64,000 nt of DNA from Clostridium sp. 26_22 (GTDB taxonomy: Bacteria; Bacillota; Clostridia; TANB77; CAG-508), in assembly GCA_001916005.1 (NCBI GenBank), contig MNRP01000038.1, positions 1 to 64,000 of the forward strand. Reading direction: 5' to 3'. The notes below the pieces were generated by a model that saw nothing but the letters and a program-made list of their open reading frames with translations, searched no databases and had not been told where the DNA came from. The translations under genes and the position numbers were made by a program. Below, piece by piece: positions 24,690-34,004 of the stretch. The stretch's first letter is position 1. Each line of letters starts with the position of its first letter.

Positions 24690-24850
24690 GTAATTAACAA
24701 GCGCCAGGACCATATTTTATGGTTGACGAGGTCTAGAGTTTATCGAAATATTCGGCGGATGCTCTAGTGGCTTTAACTTAAGGTCATAATATTAATATAA
24801 AAACTAATAGCAATATTAAAACAGAAATTAATACAATTAAGTATTGCAAT
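24690..24850 (+). ncRNA. glmS ribozyme: glmS self-cleaving ribozyme/riboswitch
   Basis: Upstream of glmS the conserved core is present in order: AAGCGCCAGGAC, then GTTGACGAGG, then TTTATCGAAATATTCGGCGG followed by ATGCTCTAG, matching the known glmS ribozyme consensus. The P3-type stem TCTAGAG/CTCTAG is intact. By analogy, cleavage is between A24701 and G24702 on binding glucosamine-6-phosphate, which destabilises the mRNA and gives feedback on GlmS. The 3' boundary (pseudoknot and P4 region) is approximate. Confidence 0.93.
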
Positions 24851-24890
24851 ACTTTCAATTCCGGAATTTTAATTTTTAGGAGGATTTACT

Positions 24891-26732
24891 ATGTGTGGAA
24901 TTGTAGGTTACATAGGAGTTAAAAAAGCTTGCCCAATTTTATTAGCAGGTTTAACAAGATTGGAATACAGAGGTTATGACTCTGCAGGTATTTCAACAAT
25001 AGAAAAAAATGGATTATCTTTAATGAAAGATAAAGGAAGAGTCAAAAATCTATCAAATTTAGATGGAATTGATAAATTAGAAGGAACTATAGGAATTGCT
25101 CATACAAGATGGGCAACACATGGAAAGCCATCTAAGGAAAACTCTCACCCACATCAAGATAATTCAAAAACATTTAGTGTTGTACACAATGGAATTATTG
25201 AAAATTATAATGAATTAAAAAAATCATTAGAAGAAAAAGGTTATACTTTTTATTCTCAAACAGATACAGAAGTTATACCTAATCTAATTCATTATTATTT
25301 TAATATTGATAAAAATATTGATGATTTAAAATTTTTAAGAGCAGTTAGAAATGCATGTTTAGATTTAAAAGGAAGTTTTGCAATTGAAGTTATTTCAAAA
25401 TTATACCCAGACAATATGATTGTTGTTAGACAAGACAGTCCTTTAGTTATTGGAACTTGTGAAGATGAAAAATATTTATCTTCTGACATACCAGCAATAC
25501 TTTCTTATACTAGAGATTTTTATCTTTTAAATGATTTGGAATTTGTATTATTAACAAAAGATTCTGCTAAATTTTATGATAAAGACTTAAATGAAATAGA
25601 AAAACATACACAAACAATAGAATGGAATTCTTCTGCTGCTGAAAAAGATGGTTTTGATGATTTTATGTTGAAGGAAATTTATGAACAACCAACAGCTATA
25701 AGAGAAACTATTGGTGCAAAAATAAATCTAAATTCAAAATGTGAGTTTGATGAACTAGGATTCACAAAAGCTTATTTATCTAGTCTAAATAAAATTTATA
25801 TTGTAGCTTGTGGAACTGCAATGCATGCTAGTCTTAGTGGAAAAAATGCAATTGAAAAACTTTGTAGAATTCCTACTGAAGTTGATATAGCTTCTGAATT
25901 TAGATACAGAGACCCAATTATAGATGAAAAAACTTTATGTATTTTTATCTCTCAATCTGGAGAAACTGCAGACACAATAGCAGCACTTAAACTTTCTAAA
26001 GAAAAAGGTGCTAAAACTTTAGCTATTACAAATGTAATTGGAAGTTCTATAACAAGAGAAGCTGATTATTCAATTTACACTCATGCAGGTCCAGAAATCG
26101 CTGTTGCATCAACTAAAGCTTATACATCTCAAGTTATGCTAATAAATATTTTAGCAATATATTTTGCAGAAATTTTATTTGGAGAAAATTCAAAATTAAT
26201 TAAAGATTTAAAACAAGATATTTTAGATTTACCAAAAAAAATTGAAGAGACTTTAAAATGTAATGATGAAATTAAAAAATTTGCTCAACAAATATATCAA
26301 GAAAAAGATGTCTTTTTCTTAGGTCGTGGAATTGATGAAACTGTTGCCAAAGAAGGTTCTTTAAAACTAAAAGAAATTTCTTACATTCACTCAGAAAGCT
26401 ATGCAGCAGGAGAATTAAAACATGGACCTATAGCACTAATAGAAAACGGAATTACTGTTATAAGCATTATGACAGATGAAAATTTAGTTAAGAAAACTGT
26501 AAGTAATATTCAAGAAGTTATCACTCGTGGTGCTAAAACTTTAGTTGTAACAAATCAAGATATTGATAAAAATATGTTTGATGAAGTAATAACAATACCA
26601 AAAACAGATTGTTTTATTTCCCCTATTTTATCAGTCATTCCACTTCAATTACTTGCTTATTATATTTCTAAAGAAAAAGGATTAGATGTTGATAAGCCAA
26701 GGAATTTAGCAAAGTCTGTCACAGTTGAATAA
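24891..26732 (+). CDS. glmS: glutamine-fructose-6-phosphate aminotransferase
   Basis: 613 residues. N-terminal glutaminase with catalytic C2 (MCGIVGYIG), RWATHG and HNGIIENY motifs; two SIS sugar-isomerase domains from about residue 290 (VACGTAMHAS, SQSGETADT) and the C-terminal DKPRNLAKSVTVE. Makes glucosamine-6-phosphate for peptidoglycan. Expression is controlled by the ribozyme just upstream; AGGAGG lies before the ATG. Confidence 0.98.
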   Translation: MCGIVGYIGVKKACPILLAGLTRLEYRGYDSAGISTIEKNGLSLMKDKGRVKNLSNLDGIDKLEGTIGIAHTRWATHGKPSKENSHPHQDNSKTFSVVHNGIIENYNELKKSLEEKGYTFYSQTDTEVIPNLIHYYFNIDKNIDDLKFLRAVRNACLDLKGSFAIEVISKLYPDNMIVVRQDSPLVIGTCEDEKYLSSDIPAILSYTRDFYLLNDLEFVLLTKDSAKFYDKDLNEIEKHTQTIEWNSSAAEKDGFDDFMLKEIYEQPTAIRETIGAKINLNSKCEFDELGFTKAYLSSLNKIYIVACGTAMHASLSGKNAIEKLCRIPTEVDIASEFRYRDPIIDEKTLCIFISQSGETADTIAALKLSKEKGAKTLAITNVIGSSITREADYSIYTHAGPEIAVASTKAYTSQVMLINILAIYFAEILFGENSKLIKDLKQDILDLPKKIEETLKCNDEIKKFAQQIYQEKDVFFLGRGIDETVAKEGSLKLKEISYIHSESYAAGELKHGPIALIENGITVISIMTDENLVKKTVSNIQEVITRGAKTLVVTNQDIDKNMFDEVITIPKTDCFISPILSVIPLQLLAYYISKEKGLDVDKPRNLAKSVTVE

Positions 26733-26801
26733 AAAATAAAAGAAATCCAATTGAAAGGCTACATTTTCAGCAGCCTCTCAATTGGATTTCTTTTATTTTT
26801 T
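26730..26801. terminator. bidirectional terminator between glmS and the 26800 gene
   Basis: About 24 perfect base pairs (26731-26754 with 26778-26801) topped by AGGCT/AGCCT, with A and T runs at each base. It overlaps both stop codons. Confidence 0.9.
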
Positions 26802-28368
26802 ATTCTCCTATTTCCATATCACTATCTTTTTCTTCTTGAACACTATGCATTGAATCACTTTCATTTAATTCATCTAATTGTTTATCTGTATTCCACCCTA
26901 AAACAGTATTTTCATTGCTTACATGATATTGGAAACCTTTTACTTGCTCTACAATATCCTCTGGTAAATTGCTAAGTTCATCTGGTGATATTGTACAAAT
27001 TTTATTTCCTTGTTCATCTAATAAATTTAATAAATCTACTTTTACTGCTTCTTGATAATTTTTAAAATTACCTGAGTTTCCAGTACCATCTGGCGAACTA
27101 TAATATTTTCCACTACTTATTTCCCATTTATTATTTACTAAATTACTTAACTTTGTAATAACTGGATTTTTTTGTTCAACATCATCAATATTTTCTATAA
27201 TATCAGAAGCTTCTTTATTTTCTTGTTTTACCTTTACAATATTTTGTTCTATATTAACATGAACCTGTTTTTTAAAATCATTATCGTTCTTATTGTTTTC
27301 CATTTCATATTCTATAGCTTTATTTTCTTTATTATTAACATTTGTAATAGTTTTAGCTTGATAAATTGCTCCAAATAATGAAAGCCCTGCAATTCCTGCC
27401 ATTACTGTTCTTCCAAAATATTTTTTAGCCTTTTGCTTATCTATATTAATATTTAATTTTGGCATATGAAAACTTTTAAATTTCATCTTAGGAATTTTTG
27501 ATTTACTTAAACTTAATTTTTTCTTTGTTTGAACATATTCATTTCTTCCTGAATCTAACATTTTATTCTTATTTCTAAATAATCCCAAAAAACTACTATT
27601 TACTTTTGCGCCAAAGATATTTTGTTGTTTTGACACCATTTTCATATATTGAATTTTATCTTTTAATTTTACTCCTTTAAAAAATAAAATTCCCTTAGTA
27701 TTATATGTAAAATCTATATTCATTTCATTTAGTGCTTTTTTCTTAGAATTAATTACTTTTGCTTTATACTTTTCATCACTTTCTGCTTGATTTCTACTAG
27801 GATTTAATGTTACCATTTTCAAATATTTTTCTGCATATTTAGTTGAGTAATCTTCATCAAAATCTTTTAATAATTTATATGTAATTGTATCTACATTTCC
27901 AACATTTTTTTCATTTACATATTTATATTGTTTTATCAACTCATTACTACGTTTTTTTATTAATATTTTTGATATACACTTTTTATATATAGAATCTTCT
28001 ACACCGTTTATTACTCTTGATTCTAAAATATTGGATTCTTCATCCATTAAATAATATTTATTTTTCTTTATATCTGCTACTACATGCAATCTTCCTTCTG
28101 GTCTTATTTGTTTATAATTAGGAGTATCCTGTACAATTATTAATGGTTCCTTATTTTCTTTTTTTGTTTCTTCTTTAGTTTTTACATCATCCTTTTGTGC
28201 TCTTTTCTTATCTTCAATTTCTTTAGTTTTTTCAGATAATTCTTTTTTTAATTTTTCTGTTTCTCTTTTTTTTAGTCCTTCTTGAATGTGATTATATACT
28301 TTTTCAGTTTCTATTCCTGTTTCACTTCCTAATAATTCTGCTATTTTTTTTACAATTTCATCTTCCAT
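26800..28368 (-). CDS. large single-pass membrane protein of unknown function
   Basis: 522 residues. Highly charged coiled-coil-like N-terminus (about 28-75), a compact region around 85-250 with EGRLHVVADI, a basic stretch (280-318), one membrane helix (about 321-338) and an acidic, Asn-rich C-terminal domain (to 522). The positive-inside rule suggests a cytoplasmic N-terminus and an outside C-terminus. No family recognised. It is convergent with glmS and upstream of it lie bofA and yaaL on the same strand, with gaps over 100 bases, so operon membership is uncertain. Confidence 0.72.
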   Translation of the reverse strand: MEDEIVKKIAELLGSETGIETEKVYNHIQEGLKKRETEKLKKELSEKTKEIEDKKRAQKDDVKTKEETKKENKEPLIIVQDTPNYKQIRPEGRLHVVADIKKNKYYLMDEESNILESRVINGVEDSIYKKCISKILIKKRSNELIKQYKYVNEKNVGNVDTITYKLLKDFDEDYSTKYAEKYLKMVTLNPSRNQAESDEKYKAKVINSKKKALNEMNIDFTYNTKGILFFKGVKLKDKIQYMKMVSKQQNIFGAKVNSSFLGLFRNKNKMLDSGRNEYVQTKKKLSLSKSKIPKMKFKSFHMPKLNINIDKQKAKKYFGRTVMAGIAGLSLFGAIYQAKTITNVNNKENKAIEYEMENNKNDNDFKKQVHVNIEQNIVKVKQENKEASDIIENIDDVEQKNPVITKLSNLVNNKWEISSGKYYSSPDGTGNSGNFKNYQEAVKVDLLNLLDEQGNKICTISPDELSNLPEDIVEQVKGFQYHVSNENTVLGWNTDKQLDELNESDSMHSVQEEKDSDMEIGE

Positions 28369-28475
28369 ATTCTTACCACCTTATCTTTTGATAAGTATAT
28401 AATAACACATAAATTTTTAAAAAACTATAAAAAATCAAAAAAAATTATAATTTTGAATATAATTATAATTTTCCA

Positions 28476-28742
28476 CTAGACAATTAATAATTTAACAATA
28501 ACCAAACAAACAGCACCCGGCAGACCTAATAATCCAATTAAAATACTTGTAAAAACATTCAAACCGATATGAAATCCCCATAATCCGCCTATTAGATTAA
28601 TCAAATATATTAATATTCCTCCAATTATAGAATTAATAACTAATTTTACTATTTTTGTTATAGGAACAATAAAAATTTTCCCAAAAATTATTAAAAAACA
28701 AATACAAGCCAAATATGTAAGTAAGTTCGTTTCCATATTCAT
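28476..28742 (-). CDS. bofA: pro-sigma-K processing inhibitor BofA family
   Basis: 88 residues, almost entirely hydrophobic (three helices), with the family end GFHIGLNVFTSILIGLLGLPG. In B. subtilis BofA holds the SpoIVFB protease inactive in the forespore membrane until a forespore signal arrives. Located downstream of yaaL, the conserved order. Confidence 0.9.
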   Translation of the reverse strand: MNMETNLLTYLACICFLIIFGKIFIVPITKIVKLVINSIIGGILIYLINLIGGLWGFHIGLNVFTSILIGLLGLPGAVCLVIVKLLIV

Positions 28743-28801
28743 CCCTCTTCAAACTTAATTTATACATTTTTATGCAAGTTTGGGACAAATATTACAATAC
28801 T

Positions 28802-29062
28802 TTAACTTATTTCTTCTTCATAATTTGAATATTCTATTTGATTTATACTATCTATTGTGATTCCCTTTGCTTTTGCTAATTTAAATAAATAATTTAGTTT
28901 TGCCTGATTTGCTTTAATTTGATATATATAATAATCAACTAAATCTAATTCTGCAAATTCAAAGTTCTTATTATTATTTTTTAATTCTTCTCTAGTTTTT
29001 ATTATATTTTTTATTAACTCTATTTCTTTATTCATTTCATTACCTTTTCTATCATCTAACAT
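28802..29062 (-). CDS. yaaL: DUF2508 family protein YaaL
   Basis: 86 residues, helical, with DLVDYYIYQIKANQAKLNYLFKLAKAKGI matching the short DUF2508/YaaL family found beside bofA. Function unknown. The start is ambiguous: ATG at 29062, or an in-frame ATG at 29035 which has AAAGGT six bases upstream and gives 77 residues. Confidence 0.8.
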   Translation of the reverse strand: MLDDRKGNEMNKEIELIKNIIKTREELKNNNKNFEFAELDLVDYYIYQIKANQAKLNYLFKLAKAKGITIDSINQIEYSNYEEEIS

Positions 29063-29242
29063 AATTTCACTTCCACTTCACTTAAATTTTAGATATTATA
29101 TGCAAAAAATAATAAATTATACTAAAAAAATAATTATTCATCACCTTGTTTTCCAACTTTTTTACCAAAAATACTTGTTTTTTTTGCCATTTTATAAGAT
29201 AATATATATGTAGAATTAAAATATAAAAAGGGGCTATATATA

Positions 29243-31576
29243 ATGAAATTTTTAGACAAGTTTTTAAAAAAATTAAATACAAGCAGAAATACCTTTTTTA
29301 CATATATACTAACTCTTATAACTGCATATTTAGCAGTGGATAGAATTGTAGAAATGTTATTAATGTTATTCACAGGTGTTTCTTATTCTTATTGGGGACC
29401 AATAAAATATACATTTGCACTTGCATGCCCTGTATTTGCTTATTTATTTTCCGGTTCTTCTGAGTTTTCTTCAAGTAAGAAACAAAAAGTAACTTTATTT
29501 AATGTATATATTATAGGATTATCAATAATTGCTATTTCAATGTTCACCCAATGGTTAAACATGGTTGCATGGCTTTTATTAATATCACATCCAAACTATG
29601 TTGAATTAGTTACAAACTTCTCAGATTTAATAAGACATGCATTCACTTCGATAACAGTATTATTTCCATTATTCATTATACCAAAAATATTCAATTTCTT
29701 ATACTTTGGTGTAAATGATAGTACTGATATGACTCGTTCTATTTGGGACTATGCTGGTATTAATTTATCAGATACAAAAAAAGATCATGGTCCATATACT
29801 TGCGAGGTATATTTGTGTCAAAATAGTGAAACTGGTGCAACTATTACAATTCCTGAAGCATCAAGATATCAAAGTATGTTCGTTTGTGGTGGTTCCGGAA
29901 CAGGCAAAACATCACTTGTATACGAACCATTAATTGCTAGAGATTTGGAAAGGAAATTCTTCTTTAGAGAAGTATCAAAAGAATTAGGTTTTACTGCTTT
30001 AAAAACAGGAATTGCTACGCTTTCAAAACCTTATGATAATGATTATTTAAATGAAAGCTTTAATTTAAACATGTTAGTTCCTACTTCTGGAAACGAAAGT
30101 GTTTATAAAGCTTTTATGAAAAAAATGATATTAGATGACTCTGTTGAAACCACCTATAGAAATTGCGGTATTACAGTATTATCACCAGATAGAGAAATTA
30201 CAGACCATATGACTAATGTATGTAAAAATTTCGGATTATCTTACGAAATAATTGATCCAACTGATAAAACTTCAATTGGTTTAAATCCATTCGTTTATGA
30301 CAATCCAAGTAAAATAGCTGTTACTATCTCTTCTGTTTTAAAAGCAATGTATCATAATGCTCATAGTGAAATAGAAGAAGCTTACAGAGAAGATACAGCA
30401 ATCCAAGCTATTGAAAATGTTACAATTCTTTTAAAAGAAATGTACCCTAGAATGAATGAAGGAATGTTACCAAACTTAGAGGATATGCTTAAAATGCTTA
30501 CAAACTTTGATTTGGTTGAAAAAATGTGTGAAATTCTATGTCATAATGAAGAATTAAAAGAAAAATATAGTTTACAAATAGCTTACTTTAAAAAACATTT
30601 TTATAAAACAGGTTCAGGCAGAGATGAAACAGAAAAATATGTCTATTCAGCAGTTACTCAATTAGATAATTTATTAAGATTACCAGGTGTAAAATCAATT
30701 TTATGTAATAGACACAATAATTTAGACTTTGATAAAATGTTAGCAGATGGAAAAATAGTTTTTGTTTGTACAAGACGTGGGGATTTAGGCGCAGCTTCTC
30801 ATAAAGCATTTGGATTATTCTTCTTAATCTCAATGCAAAATGCTGTACTAAGAAGGCCTGGAACTGAAAAATCTAGAGTCCCTAACTTCATGTATATAGA
30901 TGAATTTCCAGACTTTATATGTAAAGCTACTGAACCAATTTTTACAATGTATAGAAAATATAAAATCGGTACAACAATTTCAGCACAAAACTTATCTCAA
31001 TTAGAAACACCTACATCAAAAGAAAATTACAGACAAGTTATTTTATCTAACTGTGGAAATAAAATTTTTACAGGTGGTGGCACTGCAGAAGATTTAAAAT
31101 GGTGGGAAGTTGAATTTGGACAACATAGAGAATGGGATATGTCTAATACAATTGACTTTGATAAGATGAAATATGATTCAAAACATAATAATGTTAGTTG
31201 GAAATTTATTCCTAACTTTAAAGTTGGTAAATTACAAAGTTTTGGAACTAAAGATTGTGCATATCTTGTAAGAGATTCTGGTGGAAAGCCTGTGGCTGGT
31301 CAAGGTAAATTAAATTTCTTAGAATCTAAATATAAAGAACCTAAGAAAATTAAAACATTTGATTTTGGAAGATATTCTGATAGTGTGACAACATCAACCG
31401 AAGATGATAATGACTTACCAACTAAAAAGAAATTTGATTTAAAACATTTAGATTTTACTGATGAAAGAAATGAATTTGATCCAGTTCAAACAGATGTAAC
31501 AGATTCAGATTACTTATTTGATAATGAAGATGCAATAGTTGTTAATTTAAATAATAAAAATAAAAAGAAAATGTAA
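29243..31576 (+). CDS. orphan VirD4/TraG-type coupling ATPase
   Basis: 777 residues. Four predicted N-terminal membrane segments (about 17-43, 52-70, 83-113, 132-155), then a hexameric ATPase domain with Walker A GGSGTGKT (216-223), Walker B NFMYIDEFPDF and the ISAQNLSQLE motif of TraG/VirD4 proteins. The C-terminal 70 residues are acidic with a lysine-rich end. Such ATPases deliver DNA or protein to type IV secretion channels. No relaxase, VirB4, VirB6 or pilus gene is visible anywhere in the window. AAGGGG precedes the ATG. The fold is sure; the substrate is unknown. Confidence 0.85.
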   Translation: MKFLDKFLKKLNTSRNTFFTYILTLITAYLAVDRIVEMLLMLFTGVSYSYWGPIKYTFALACPVFAYLFSGSSEFSSSKKQKVTLFNVYIIGLSIIAISMFTQWLNMVAWLLLISHPNYVELVTNFSDLIRHAFTSITVLFPLFIIPKIFNFLYFGVNDSTDMTRSIWDYAGINLSDTKKDHGPYTCEVYLCQNSETGATITIPEASRYQSMFVCGGSGTGKTSLVYEPLIARDLERKFFFREVSKELGFTALKTGIATLSKPYDNDYLNESFNLNMLVPTSGNESVYKAFMKKMILDDSVETTYRNCGITVLSPDREITDHMTNVCKNFGLSYEIIDPTDKTSIGLNPFVYDNPSKIAVTISSVLKAMYHNAHSEIEEAYREDTAIQAIENVTILLKEMYPRMNEGMLPNLEDMLKMLTNFDLVEKMCEILCHNEELKEKYSLQIAYFKKHFYKTGSGRDETEKYVYSAVTQLDNLLRLPGVKSILCNRHNNLDFDKMLADGKIVFVCTRRGDLGAASHKAFGLFFLISMQNAVLRRPGTEKSRVPNFMYIDEFPDFICKATEPIFTMYRKYKIGTTISAQNLSQLETPTSKENYRQVILSNCGNKIFTGGGTAEDLKWWEVEFGQHREWDMSNTIDFDKMKYDSKHNNVSWKFIPNFKVGKLQSFGTKDCAYLVRDSGGKPVAGQGKLNFLESKYKEPKKIKTFDFGRYSDSVTTSTEDDNDLPTKKKFDLKHLDFTDERNEFDPVQTDVTDSDYLFDNEDAIVVNLNNKNKKKM

Positions 31577-31596
31577 TTTACACATTTTCTTTTTTT
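31562..31596. terminator. bidirectional terminator
   Basis: GAAAATGT/ACATTTTC stem (31567-31574, 31582-31589) flanked by A and T runs, between convergent genes. Confidence 0.75.
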
Positions 31597-32449
31597 ATAT
31601 AATAATTCCTAATGTATCTATAACTATTCCAACTATAACACCAATTGAATATAATAAAACTACAATTTTAATATTCTCTTTTATTTCGTTATTAGTTTTA
31701 AACAACACAGCTAGTCCAATTCCTGCTCCTGTTAATAAACCCGCCATCATACTTCCAAATGATATAACCTTTTGTAAATACATATTTGTAATAATTACTG
31801 ATGCAGCACAATTTGGTATTAATCCTATTAATGCTGACACTAGTGGTCCAATTATTGGTTTATTTAATAGTAAATTTGCTATTGCCTCTTCTCCAATGAA
31901 ATGAACTATTGTATTTATAATAAATGAAATTATAATTATATATACAAATATATTTAAAGTATGATGTATTGAAGATTTTAAAATTCCATTTTCGTTACAA
32001 TGACAATGTTCTTCTTCACATACTTGTTCAATATTTTCTTTTATTTTATTTTTTGTTAATACATTTATTACTAAATCAATTATAAATCCAGCAATCATTC
32101 CTATTACTAATTTTATTGCTAATATTTTTAAGATAATAATTGGAGATACTGCTTCAGATATAAATATTGGAAGCATTTCATCTGAGGTTGATAGATATAC
32201 AGCAATTAGGGTTCCTAAAGTTATAACTCGTCCTGCATATAAATTAGTAGCAGATACTGAAAATCCACATTGTGGAAATATTCCTAATAAACTTCCAAAA
32301 AATGGACCCCATTTTCCTGATTTTTGTATGGTTTCTTTTGATTTATGCTTCATTTTATGTTCTATATATTCCATCAATAAATATGTTATAAATAAAAATG
32401 GTAATAATTTTATAGAATCAATTAATGTATCTAATATTACATCTAACAT
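31595..32449 (-). CDS. ArsP_2/putative manganese exporter-type membrane protein
   Basis: 284 residues, about eight membrane helices in two repeated halves, each with a PQCG/PNCA-type loop: FPQCGFSVSATNLYAG and IPNCAASVIITNMYL. This repeat is typical of the putative metal/arsenic transporter family annotated as manganese transporter. Between the halves is a cytoplasmic EEEHCHCNE cluster that could bind metal. Substrate is not provable from sequence. Confidence 0.72.
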   Translation of the reverse strand: MLDVILDTLIDSIKLLPFLFITYLLMEYIEHKMKHKSKETIQKSGKWGPFFGSLLGIFPQCGFSVSATNLYAGRVITLGTLIAVYLSTSDEMLPIFISEAVSPIIILKILAIKLVIGMIAGFIIDLVINVLTKNKIKENIEQVCEEEHCHCNENGILKSSIHHTLNIFVYIIIISFIINTIVHFIGEEAIANLLLNKPIIGPLVSALIGLIPNCAASVIITNMYLQKVISFGSMMAGLLTGAGIGLAVLFKTNNEIKENIKIVVLLYSIGVIVGIVIDTLGIII

Positions 32450-32489
32450 TTTTTTATTCCTCCCAAAATATTTGCATTTACTAGTTTAG

Positions 32490-32535
32490 CATAAAATGCT
32501 GAACTTTGCAATATTTTTTATTACAAAATTCAGCG
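32490..32535 (-). terminator. hairpin terminator after the frameshifted membrane gene
   Basis: Minus-strand GCTGAA...TTCAGC stem with further imperfect pairing (32498-32503 with 32529-32534), followed by ATTTTAT. Confidence 0.6.
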
Positions 32536-32540
32536 CTCAC

Positions 32541-33111
32541 TCATCTTCTTCTAAAGCATCCACAAAAACTACCATTGTTTCCATTGTTATTTGGAAATAC
32601 ATTTGCTCTTACTGCAATAGAATCATTTGATGTATTACAATTACATGAAACACTATTGTTGTTACTGTTTCTACCATTATTAGGGCAATTTGTATTAATT
32701 GTTAACAAGTCATTTTCAACTCCATTACATTCATTGCTACTTATTGTTAATAAATTTCCATTATCATTATTTGAAACTCCACCGTGTTATTGATAATAGT
32801 TGAGTTGAATTATTGTTATTATTTGAATTTTGATTTCTTTCTCTGCTACAACAATGTGATTCTTCTCTTCTATCGAGTTCTCTTAATATTCTGCACACTA
32901 TATTTGTTAATACAGCTGTTATAAATGCTAATATAGTATATGCTATTGTTGCAACTAGATAAATTAGATTTCCTAATATAAATGTTACAACTAAAAATAT
33001 TGCAAATATAATTGCAGCTACCAAAAACGGACATTTAAATATTTTTTGTAATGCAATTGATATAATTATTGTTGCTATTGGTAAAGCAAAAAATATAAGT
33101 AAATTAGTCAT
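32541..33111 (-). pseudogene. membrane protein with Asn/Cys-rich tail, frameshifted
   Basis: The first frame (33111 to 32767, 114 residues) gives three hydrophobic helices starting MTNLLIFFALPIATIII, then an Asn-rich tail ending at an abrupt stop after LLSITRWSFK. Removing one base (the G at 32784, a C on the coding strand) joins LLSIT to GGVSNNDNGNLLTISS and continues 81 residues in the same Asn/Ser/Cys-rich style to a TGA at 32541, ending CGCFRRR. The N-terminus resembles DUF2651-type small membrane proteins (recollection). Either a recent mutation, a sequencing error or recoding. The full product would be about 190 residues. Confidence 0.65.
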
Positions 33112-33139
33112 TTTTTTCTCCTTTCAGATTATTTTTTTG

Positions 33140-33173
33140 TAATTATAAAATTCAAATTAAAATTTTATAATTA
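33140..33173. repeat. AT-rich perfect hairpin
   Basis: 13-bp arms TAATTATAAAATT / AATTTTATAATTA (33140-33152, 33161-33173) followed by T7 on the plus strand. It could stop antisense transcription between truA and the frameshifted gene; no plus-strand gene lies nearby. Confidence 0.5.
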
Positions 33174-33203
33174 TTTTTTTACTATATTTTATGCTTTTTT
33201 CGA

Positions 33204-33953
33204 TTATTTGTTACTTTCATAATTTACACTAACTAAGAACAATCCTTGTGGTGGTAATGTTTTACCAGCCATTGCTCTATCTTTAGCTTCTATTATACTT
33301 TTTATTTCTTCTGGTTTGATTTTTCCACTTCCGACTTCTACTAATGTTCCAGCTATGATTCTTACCATATTATATAAAAATCCGTTACCTGTTAATTCTA
33401 TATAAATTCTTTCATTTGGCATTTGTATAACCTTTGCACTATAAATTGTTCTAACACTACTTTTACTACTAGTTCCACTAGCTTTGAAAGATTTAAAGTC
33501 ATGTTCTCCTTCTAAATATTTTGCACCTTCTTGCATTTTTCCTACATCTAATTTTATTGGGATATGTGTTTCTAAATTTCTATATATTGCTGATGGAATA
33601 TCTGAATTATTTATAACATATCTATATGTTTTCTTTTTACAACTTAATCTACTATGAAATCTTTCTTCTACCTCTTCTGCTTGTAGTATTCTAATTGACT
33701 TCTTCAAATTCGAATTTATTGCTATTGCTATCTTTTCTATTGGTATATTAGAATTGGTTTTAAAATTTGCAACTTGTCCTAATGCATGAACACCGGCATC
33801 AGTTCTTCCAGAAGCATTTAATTCTATTTCTTCTCCTGTTATAGTTTTTATTGCTTGTTCTATTGTTCCTTGTATATTTAGTTTATTTGGTTGTTTTTGC
33901 CACCCATTAAATTCTTTTCCATCATATTCTATTGTTAATTTTATATTTCTCAT
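33204..33953 (-). CDS. truA: tRNA pseudouridine(38-40) synthase TruA
   Basis: 249 residues, with the catalytic motif ASGRTDAGVHALGQ, opening LTIEYDGKEFNGWQ and the C-terminal GNGFLYNMVRIIAGTL. Modifies the anticodon stem of many tRNAs. It lies 51 bases after cdaA with a terminator between. Confidence 0.97.
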   Translation of the reverse strand: MRNIKLTIEYDGKEFNGWQKQPNKLNIQGTIEQAIKTITGEEIELNASGRTDAGVHALGQVANFKTNSNIPIEKIAIAINSNLKKSIRILQAEEVEERFHSRLSCKKKTYRYVINNSDIPSAIYRNLETHIPIKLDVGKMQEGAKYLEGEHDFKSFKASGTSSKSSVRTIYSAKVIQMPNERIYIELTGNGFLYNMVRIIAGTLVEVGSGKIKPEEIKSIIEAKDRAMAGKTLPPQGLFLVSVNYESNK

Positions 33954-33967
33954 AAAAACTCCTATAA

Positions 33968-34001
33968 TAAAACTCCAAAAGCCGCCAAATAAGCGACTTT
34001 T
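33968..34001 (-). terminator. intrinsic terminator after cdaA
   Basis: AAAAGTCGC/GCGGCTTTT stem (one G-T pair; arms 33977-33985 and 33993-34001), followed by TTTTATT after a short spacer. Confidence 0.6.
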
Positions 34002-34004
34002 ATT

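Noticed and set aside
29146..29199. 17-residue minus frame MAKKTSIFGKKVGKQGDE-like
   Set aside because: Reasonable peptide composition but no ribosome site in front of its ATG and no known relative.
29243..32449. Integrative conjugative element around the TraG-type gene
   Set aside because: No integrase, relaxase, attachment repeats or composition change nearby; only a single coupling ATPase.
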